In this document: one piece after another, positions 23,121 to 30,576 of the stretch
Position numbering within the stretch: position 1 is the stretch's first letter
How the letters are laid out: the number at the start of each line of letters is the position of its first letter
Assembly (NCBI GenBank): GCA_000697335.1
Contig: JNEM01011563.1
Span: 1-30,576, forward strand
Origin: Conidiobolus incongruus B7586
Lineage: Eukaryota; Entomophthoromycota; Entomophthoromycetes; Entomophthorales; Conidiobolaceae
DNA length: 30,576 bases
Direction: 5' to 3'
The notes under the pieces: generated by a model
What the model saw: the letters and a program-made list of their open reading frames with translations, nothing else
What the model was told of the DNA's origin: nothing
Database searches by the model: none
Made by a program: the position numbers and the translations under genes

Positions 23121-23916
23121 TTAATGGTTCATTTGACTTAATTAATATTCATTTTAATATAACAATATATGGTATAAAGATATTTGACTTAAGTGATATA
23201 ACATGAATTCAAATATATATATCAATGCTTGGAATGTATATGAAATTTATTTTACTTAAAAATAATAATCCAGGGTATTTGTTTTAAATTTATATCAAGT
23301 TGATGTTAAAATAAATGTATTATAATGTTAATGTTATATAGATTTTATAAAAGATATTAAATTATTGAGATATTTATATTTGAAATGTAGCATTAGATAA
23401 TTTAATATGCAATATTATAACTTTTTACAAACTTTTTGATAATTATAAGTTATTGATATTATAAGTAAAACACAAATAAGATATCCTATGATATATATTT
23501 CATAACCCTGGAGCGTAATTATTAATAAATTATCAATTATATTTGTTGTATGATGGTTTTAAAGATGTTTGTAAATGCTAAATCAGTACAATTATAATAT
23601 CCTAATAATAAAATTCACTCAAGTTAATATTATATTGTTAATTAATTATTATTATATTTTGCTAACTTATAAATTAATAAAAATATTAAAATTGAGTTAT
23701 TAATTTTATATGCTTATGTTCGAATTAATTCAATATTATGAATATAATATATTTTGGTTTAAATTTTATCATATTCATTTAGAGTTTTTCATTAATATCG
23801 GTTTCATGTATCAGTTAATTTATTAATTTTTAATCATTTCTCTGAATTGAAACAATTATTTATAGTTTCTAAATATAATCTATATTTGATAAAATTTAAT
23901 ATTTTGAATATTTAAC
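23121..23916. other. AT-rich spacer upstream of secreted gene B
   Basis: About 0.8 kb of extremely AT-rich DNA with no gene, RNA or repeat that I can support. Confidence 0.5.
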
Positions 23917-24006
23917 TATAAAATGAGTTAGTTATTTAGATAATATAATCACATCTAATTTGTCTATTAGTTGTTTAGTTAATCTTTCATAGAAGCTTAG
24001 ACAATC
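23917..24006 (+). promoter_or_regulatory. Promoter and leader of secreted gene B
   Basis: TATAAAAT at 23917-23924 lies about 83-90 bases upstream of the ATG, the same place as the TATA-like run in gene A. The 50 bases before the start codon align with those of gene A. Confidence 0.55.
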
Positions 24007-25230
24007 ATGAATTCCATTAAATTTACCACAATTGCATCCTTATTAATTTTGGGAGTTGCATCTGAAGGAGCTAAGCCTGTTGCTCCTCAACACCCACAAT
24101 TGCCAATCTCCGCTAATACAGACATCAAGCCTAAAATTAATCCCATATCACCCGGATCACTTCATTCTGCTTCCAATGAACCCAAGCCCTTGAAGGTGCC
24201 TACCAAAATTATGAAGTCAAGCACTCCAAAGAATAGATCAGGCAGTATGACCGAATCCAATGATCTTAATACCAAGCCATCATCTGAATCCAACCAAAAT
24301 GCTGAAAAAATGGATGAAATTGCCACTTCAACGAAAGAGTCCGAGGAATTAGATGAAAAGCCCAAAATTGAAGACAGGCTACCAAAGTTGACTAAGCTAT
24401 TGAACGCAAATTCAGTTCCAACTCAAGAATTAATTGATGCAGCAGGTAAAGAGATCGAAAAGCGCTTGAAAGAAGATCGAGAGGGCCTTGAAAAAGATAT
24501 TATGGCTCTCTACGTATTGGCACAAGAGCAGGGAGTTGTTGATCAAATGAACAGAGTTAAGTTAGCCGCACCTATGGAACTCTCTAGCCTACTTCCTGGT
24601 AAAGGATTCCCACCATTTGGTGGTCCAAATCAATTCCCAAGTCCCTTCTTCCCATTCTTGCTACCATTTCCTCCAGCATTCGGAGGAATGAATAATATGA
24701 ATCCTTTCAACCTATTCATGACTCCAGCACCGAATATAGAACAAAGTAAGCCAAGCAAGCCAAGTTCAACCAAGATAAAGGTGAGTTCAGTAAGTCAACC
24801 TGACGTAATTCCACAGCCAGAGGAAGAGTTAGCAGAAAGTGATGAATCAATGGAGTTAATGGAAAAAGGTCAAGATTCTGAAGCACCAAAGAGTTCTAAT
24901 CAAACACCTAATGCAGTTTCCAATACAACACCGCGAGCTAACCCAATTCCAGGAGCAACACCTCCTAATTCAAATGCTGAAGCACCTTCTTCTCCTGATG
25001 CTTCATCCCCAGCGCCCTCACCTCAAGCTGCTCCACAGGAACAATCTGCGCCTTCTCAAGCTAATCCACAAGCACCTGTCACACCTCTGACACAAGCCTC
25101 ATCTACAGCAGCACCACAGGGGCAATCACCTTCTACATCATCGCCCCAAGATGTATCATCTTCTAATCTAACTACTCCTGCCGATTCCCAGTAAGATTCA
25201 ATTACAACTGAAGGTTCAGATAAACAATAA
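24007..25230 (+). CDS. Secreted protein B, paralogue of A, with in-frame TAA shortly before the shared end
   Basis: Family not recognised. Signal peptide MNSIKFTTIASLLILGVASE, then GAKPVAPQHPQLP matching gene A. A Ser/Lys/Pro-rich region is followed by the shared charged helical core (KLTKLLNANSVP, RLKEDREGLEKDIMAL, MNRVKL; residues about 125-195), a Pro/Phe/Gly/Asn-rich segment (FFPFLLPFPPAFGGMNNMN) and a long Pro/Ala/Ser/Thr/Gln-rich tail typical of glycosylated wall or secreted proteins. The first stop, TAA at 25192-25194, gives 395 residues. The frame continues as DSITTEGSDKQ to TAA at 25228-25230, matching ESITTKGPDVE at the end of gene A. So the ancestral end is probably the second stop. 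Gene A has its early stop about 90 codons further upstream, so the two early stops are independent. No introns. Confidence 0.85.
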
Positions 25231-28200
25231 TTACATTTGTAAGATAATATTAGCCAACTACAATCAATAGATGATAGTGAATAATCCTTTAAAATTGTAA
25301 ATAAAATATTTTTGATTCATTCTTGATTGAATTTAATATAAATTTAATTAAAATTCAAAATATAAGTAATTTCATTATAAAAAATAAACAATAATATTTT
25401 ATTATAATCATCCCTTGTATATTGATATAAATTTCAATTCCATTCAAAATTTTTATGATCAAATAATTCAATATCTCTATTATAATAAGATTATAGTATT
25501 ATTATTTTCAAGTATATAAATATCAATATGAAAACGACTCTATTTTATTTTGAATTTACCCATTGATTATTTCAATTTTTTTTCAATTTGAACTTGTTTC
25601 ACTTTCCAAACCTTGTAAACTGTTTCATGAATTTGAAATTTTTATATTATAAACTAAAAATGTATATAATATTAGGTTTGAATATTTTTTCCATTTAAGA
25701 GTATATTAATAATACATATCTAATTATTATAAAATTTAACTATTTTACATAATTTAATGTATATTTGAATAATATTAAATATTTCTATCATGTAATAGTT
25801 GACTTTTTTTCAAATTATGAAAAAGAATATAAACTATTATTGTGATTTTGAATTCATTAACTTGGAAATATTTTGAAAGTTTGTAATAAAGTATATTGAA
25901 ATATAGTTTGTTGTTTAATTTATAAATATTTAATAAAATGATATCTTGGTTCAAAAAATTGTTTAATTGTATTTTTCAATCGTTAGGCGACTATATTAAA
26001 TATTGTATATTTTTTCATAATATCCTTATGTTAAATTCAAAATGATATAATAAAATGATAAAGGTTATTTCTGAAATACTGAGTTATTCAATAAATAAAT
26101 GATAAAAATCAATGTTTCTTCAATTTTAATATTGATTGATATAATTTGGAATATATTGTTATCATAAGACACTATTTAGTTGATTTTTTGATAACAATTA
26201 AAATTCTTTTACTATCGCATTTTAATTAGTTATAATCTAATGAACCTTATCATTACATTATCTTTGACACAAGTTGAGCTATTAAAGCTTTGAACTTGAT
26301 AACAAAGCCTCAAATTTGAAGAGAACATACCACAATCAGAGAATGTCCATCAAAATACTCTCATTTTGTAATCAACGTAGTGTGTTTAATTGTTAATTAT
26401 TTTATATTTATGTTTAAAAATATTGGTTTGTTCATCAGTTTGATTATATTAATTGAACTAAATATAAGTAGGATTCTTTAGTATTATAGTAATAGACAAA
26501 CAGTATTTTAAAATATAATCATATATGTTCATATTATATTGTATTCGATATATATTTCAAAGTCATATTTAATGATAAATGAAATTACTATATTCAATTA
26601 TATATATATAATGAGTTATTAATTTATTATTATTCAATTTATATATCAAAAAAGCCAGTTATTTTTAATGTATTAATTTTGACGGTAAGCTAATTTAAGC
26701 AACTAAATTATTGCAAAAAAAGTTTTAGGATTGTTATATTTAATTTACAAGGCTTGATAATTTTTATCCTTTGATTTTATTGAAATTGGGAATTTATATT
26801 AATAATGATAATAGGATTGCAATTGAAATAAAATTAAACAAGGAAACTTGACTTTTAATATTGATATAAAAACTTATACAACTGGTCATTACTTTGATTT
26901 GCTTAATAAATAAAAGATATTCAACCAATTTACTTTATATGTTATATTTTTAATTTATTAAATGAATATATTTTAGATGAAACACTATTTACAGATATTA
27001 TAAAATAAGGAATAAAATTAATCATATTATAGATAAAGTAATCGAGAATTTGCAAAATTAATTAATAAATGCTTTCAAATTATTTTTTATATTAAATTTA
27101 GGATTTAATAAATAACAAAACAAAATAATAAATACACCAATAATAAAAACATAATAACAATATTAATATATTCTTTTATAGATTTAAATAATATTTACCA
27201 AACAAAATAACACCATATTTTTATTATAAATTAATTAATTATTTCTAATAAATATGATATTAGCAAAATATAGTGTAATTGTAAATTTTGGGATATATAT
27301 CTTAAATCAACCAAGATTTTTAAATATCCTCTATATAATGACAAAATAGATAAATAGATAAATAGATTAATATTACTAAGAACATACTCCTTTATATTAT
27401 ATTATTTGGGTTTACCTCCTCTGGGTTTTTAGACATTATGTAGGTTTTGGACAAGGATGATCAAATCTAATCAGCTTTGGATAAGTTTAATTGTAATTTC
27501 TAATAACCTAATATACAATAATATTTGAACCCAAAGTTAATATTTAATTTTTTTGTTTTATTAAATGGTATCATAAGTAAATAAAGAAATCAAGATTATT
27601 TACCGACATGACACCAGTAATTGTATTGTTAATCATCTTATGGACTATTCAATATGATATGAAGTATTGAATTGAAAATTGAAAGTTTCATATTTCTAAT
27701 AATAAAATATTTATTTCAAAAATCAATGTTGTCAATTTCACCAATTTTTCAGCTAAATTTTCATTGGTAATATACTCTAGTTTACAAATACAGTTCATAA
27801 TAGTTAACACAATTATTCAATTATAAATAATATAAAATTCATACCTTAACTAAAATATATTCAAATATAGTATTTGAACTAGTATAACTTTTTCAATGAA
27901 TTAACTTGACTTTGGATTATTCCTTTTCTTTTCTCATAATGGGCTTTATATTAAAACTATTTTATAAATTATTAAATTTTCTAGTTAATGAAATATTGAA
28001 TATTTAAGAAATATTTTCAATTTATATAATTGATATCAAAAAATTTCATAGATGATAATAGAAAATCTACAATACCATATTTTATAAAAATCAATTATTA
28101 AAACAGTGGAAAAAACACGGTTAATAGTGCTAATCCTGGTATTACATTCTGTCACTTATAAAAAAGGACATGGAAAAGAATGTTAGTGGAACAAAATGCG

Positions 28201-28666
28201 AAGTTTAGTAGAAAATGAAGAGAATTCTAATAAAGATTCATACCTAAAGTAACATTTTGAGAACCTTTAAAAGTAATTATTTAAGGGCAAAATAAAATAT
28301 ACAATTTATTTTTGTTAAAAATATTAATTAATCATTGCTATATTTTTAGAATGAATATTAATACTAATATCAATTTTATATAATTTAAAATTCAAAAATA
28401 TAGATTTTACACCGAATTTTTATTCAATAGCAATAAAATATATTAACAACCTCTTGGTGACATTCATAAATATCCAACTATGATATAAAACTATATTCAG
28501 ACATATAAATTACGATTTGAATATGAAAGAACTAAGCGAATTTGAAAATACCAAATAAATACAAAGTCCAATTGTTTAATTGAACATTGAATTAAATAAT
28601 ATCTTAATTGGAATATAATTCAATGTTAAATAACAAATTGAGAAAATATTTCAGTACTGAAACATC
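25231..28666. other. Gene-free AT desert
   Basis: About 3.4 kb with no coding frame above noise. A slightly less AT-rich patch at 27405-27545 is bounded by short inverted TTTGGGTT/AACCCAAA sequences, and another lies at 28105-28260; neither could be assigned. Likely decayed spacer, possibly containing transposon remnants too degraded to read. Confidence 0.5.
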
Positions 28667-28737
28667 TCCTATATAGGGTATCAAACTTGAGAAATCTCGG
28701 TGAAAGTGAGAAATCCTAACTACTAAACCATTTCAAA
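28667..28737 (-). pseudogene. Decayed tRNA-Glu (TTC anticodon)
   Basis: On the minus strand a 71-nt stretch aligns along its length with eukaryotic tRNA-Glu: D arm GGTTTAGTAGTTAGGA (functional form GGTCTAGTGGTTAGGA), anticodon loop CTTTCAC with TTC anticodon between stems TCTCA and CGAGA (one mismatch), and a T loop with GTTTGATACC in place of GTTCGANTCC. The T and acceptor stems no longer pair properly. Most differences from the consensus are C-to-T or G-to-A. The B-box is damaged, so transcription is doubtful. Confidence 0.72.
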
Positions 28738-29013
28738 TCATTTATTAGTCAAAATATCAAAAAAATTTTTTAATAATAATATTAATTTATAATTTAGGTT
28801 TTTATTGGTATTTTCATTTGTTTAATAATTTAATTAGTATTTTTATTATATAATTATCAAAATATTTTCATTTTGTCTTTTTTTTTTAAAAAATAATAAA
28901 ATAGATATATTTTTAATTATCAGTTTTTTAAATATAATAAATTTAAGTTAATATATATTATGAATCAAATTAATTAATTAGTATTTAATTTTTTTTCTCA
29001 CCTTAGCTTTACA
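28738..29013. other. AT-rich spacer
   Basis: Nearly 280 bases of A/T runs between the tRNA relic and the tyrosinase pseudogene 3' end; nothing recognised. Confidence 0.4.
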
Positions 29014-30176
29014 TTATAAATAACTTACCAAAGGTTTGAAGTTAGGTAATAAGTTAAGCTTGCAGACTATAATAGCTGATTCGAGATAATTACTAAGAGC
29101 AGTAATTACATCAATACCATTAATCTGTAAATAGGATGTGGGGACTTTGGCCGGGACACGAATCTTTGTAGTTGTACTACGGTCGTTTGGTGCAACATAA
29201 CGAGGAAAGCTTAAAACTTGAGGAAGGAGAGTAGCGGATCAAATGCAAGTCGACTCTTAAGATATCCAATGATGATTCTTAATGTTCTTGTTAGATAAGC
29301 TCCGAATGAATTTGTAGTTAGTGGAGTAATGGCGGTTGAAGTGCGAAGGATAGGAGTGGCAGTGATACGAGCAGTAATAGTGGCATGGGTAGAAGTAGTT
29401 GTTGCTGCTGGATGTGTAATAGTAGATGTAAGGGTTGATGTATTGTTTATAGTAAAAGAAGCGGATGTTGGAGGTGAACTTCCATCAACAAATGGAGTAT
29501 TCACTGTCCATCTTGGATAGGTATAACAGTATTCAGAGCTTTGGGTATTATAAGTGGAGGAAACAGAAATTTTATAAATTGCTAAATTGGTAGTATTAGG
29601 ATCAGTAGGAAAGTCATTAGCTGCATTAGGATGACATTGCTGCCATTCAAACCAAATCATGTCAATAAATCAATGATGAATCCAGGATATAGGGTCATTG
29701 GGAGAATACATAAAACTCATATCTCCATTATTACCACCAATTCCAGTATGAATCAAAGCATGACCAGTACTTTCAATCTGCTTTTTAATATCATCATATC
29801 TGGTTTGTTGCTTCAAATAATTATCCAAAATTTCGGGAGCTGTCCAAGCTGATATAGTGTTACCATTTGTAAAATATCTACATACGCAATTGAGATTAGG
29901 TCCAGATACCCTCCATCAAGCGAATGTTCCTTGATTAATACATTCACTATTACCATTACCGCCATTTGGGCCGATATTAGTTGATTCAAAAATTTGATTT
30001 CTTTCAGGTGCTTGTGAATCTCTTGTTCAGTCCCAGTAAGGAAGCATGATACTTGGGTCAATGCTTTACAGTACCTTTTCAAATTCTCTGATGAATTTAC
30101 AATGCCACACAAAGGACCAAGGAGTACCATAAGCACCACTTCCTATACTGTAGTGAGTAACTGTGAAATTGGAATA
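29014..30176 (-). pseudogene. Tyrosinase (polyphenol oxidase) pseudogene, 5' part lost
   Basis: On the minus strand the common central domain of tyrosinase can be followed by homology: the CuA region (GTPWSFVWHCKFIREFEKVL, where the usual HR is HC), SIDPSIMLPYWD, then the CuB region with GHALIHTGIGG, GDMSFMYSPNDPISWIHH and FIDMIWFEWQ. Tyrosinases oxidise phenols to quinones for melanin or cross-linking. After the domain come a Ser/Thr/Pro-rich tail and a C-terminal segment (FPRYVAPNDRSTTTKIRVPA, SYLQINGIDVITA), which lies in another frame, so a frame change or an intron intervenes. At least four in-frame stops break the central domain: three TGA where Trp is expected and one TAA where Gln is expected. 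The N-terminal part and first CuA histidine are missing: mariner copy 3 begins at 30179. Other genes in the window use TGG for Trp and TAA or TAG as real stops, so a changed code is not the explanation. Confidence 0.85.
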
Positions 30177-30178
30177 TA

Positions 30179-30576
30179 TTACTCTGCATTTTTAATAATG
30201 GGAATTTTTTGCAATTAAAAATAAATAAACATTTGAATATATGATATATAAAAATAAATATATAAAATAAATTTAATAGTTTCTTTTATTATTAATAACT
30301 TTTTGCTATACTTTTAGCAAACTTCTAACACCTAAAAAACAGTTCTTTTTATTAAAGACTGAAATTTGATGTTTCACAAACCAATTAAATTTTCCTGTAG
30401 AAATTTTCTTTCCTGTAAGCTGGTTTTTTAATTGCCTAAAGCAATTATAATCACATAGGTTATAATCAAAGGAATATACTAGATGTGGTAGTTTTTTCCA
30501 GTTATTTTTAATTAGAAAGTTTTTTACAGCTTTAGATTTATGTATTTTACAATTATCATACAAAATAATAGGTCTG
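30179..30576 (-). mobile_element. mariner-type (DD34D) DNA transposon, copy 3, 3' third (continues past the window)
   Basis: Minus-strand copy whose 3' tip is at 30179, next to a TA at 30177-30178, inside or beside the tyrosinase gene. The transposase end, from the window edge to the TAG near 30315-30317, is open for about 85 codons with the second and third Asp motifs (DNCKIHKSKA is the second-Asp context; YSFDYNLCDYNCF the third) and RQLKNQLTGKKIS. At the two places where copy 2 has stops in this part, copy 3 has TGG and CAA. It is the least mutated of the three copies and may be the youngest. Confidence 0.9.

Noticed and set aside
26215-26350. Possible tRNA-like sequence on the minus strand (TAGCTCAA and GTTCAAA motifs)
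   Set aside because: D and T motifs are in the wrong order and spacing, and no cloverleaf pairing could be drawn.
29329-29520. 63-codon plus-strand frame in the tyrosinase tail
   Set aside because: Antisense of the Ser/Thr-rich tail of the tyrosinase pseudogene.
29014-30176. Reassigned genetic code (TGA as Trp, TAA as Gln) to explain open frames with stops
   Set aside because: ACBP, ERT1, VPS9 and Hsp20 use TGG for Trp and CAA for Gln and end at TAA or TAG at the expected lengths; the stops cluster in repeats and the pseudogene.
1-30576. CRISPR array, bacterial operons or riboswitches
   Set aside because: No regularly spaced repeats; the genes are spliced eukaryotic genes.

Overview
This window is very AT-rich nuclear DNA from a fungus. 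The fungal calls rest on a Zn2Cys6 regulator of the ERT1/AcuK type with a C-terminal PAS-like domain, a fungal-type tyrosinase, a Vps9 protein with a CUE domain, and many short (about 45-70 nt) GT..AG introns that often carry a TTAAC/CTAAC branch-point-like motif near the 3' end. The very low GC and the gene set would suit an early-diverging lineage (for example a zoopagomycete or trichomycete), but the species cannot be fixed from the sequence alone.

Layout. 1-1159: decayed mariner copy 1. 1793-2228 (-): acyl-CoA-binding protein. 3624-4540 (+): RRP15, ribosome biogenesis. 5074-7639 (-): intron-rich coiled-coil protein of unknown function. 8009-10120 (-): VPS9, a Rab5-family GEF. 11428-11706 (-): small BRI3/LITAF-like membrane zinc-ribbon protein. 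12234-12850: an anomalous GC-rich block ending in a tRNA-Asp-like sequence. 14539-16856 (+): ERT1/AcuK-type transcription factor, 12 exons. 17182-17976 (+): small heat-shock protein. 18520-19358 (-): CGI121/TPRKB, a KEOPS subunit. 20271-21461 and 24007-25230 (+): two paralogous secreted proteins on either side of mariner copy 2 (21936-23118). 25231-28666: a long gene-free AT desert. 28667-28737 (-): decayed tRNA-Glu. 29014-30176 (-): tyrosinase pseudogene, cut at its 5' side by mariner copy 3, which runs off the window end.

The housekeeping genes (lipid carrier, rRNA processing, endosomal traffic, gluconeogenic control, chaperone, tRNA modification) are unrelated single-copy loci with no operon logic. 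The right third differs: duplicated secreted genes, transposons, a dead tyrosinase and a dead tRNA.

The most interesting signals are (1) three mariner copies whose damage is almost wholly C-to-T/G-to-A, with stops where CAA or TGG is expected, resembling repeat-induced point mutation (RIP), and at different stages in the three copies; and (2) both secreted paralogues carrying an in-frame TAA before a C-terminal tail that is still conserved between them.
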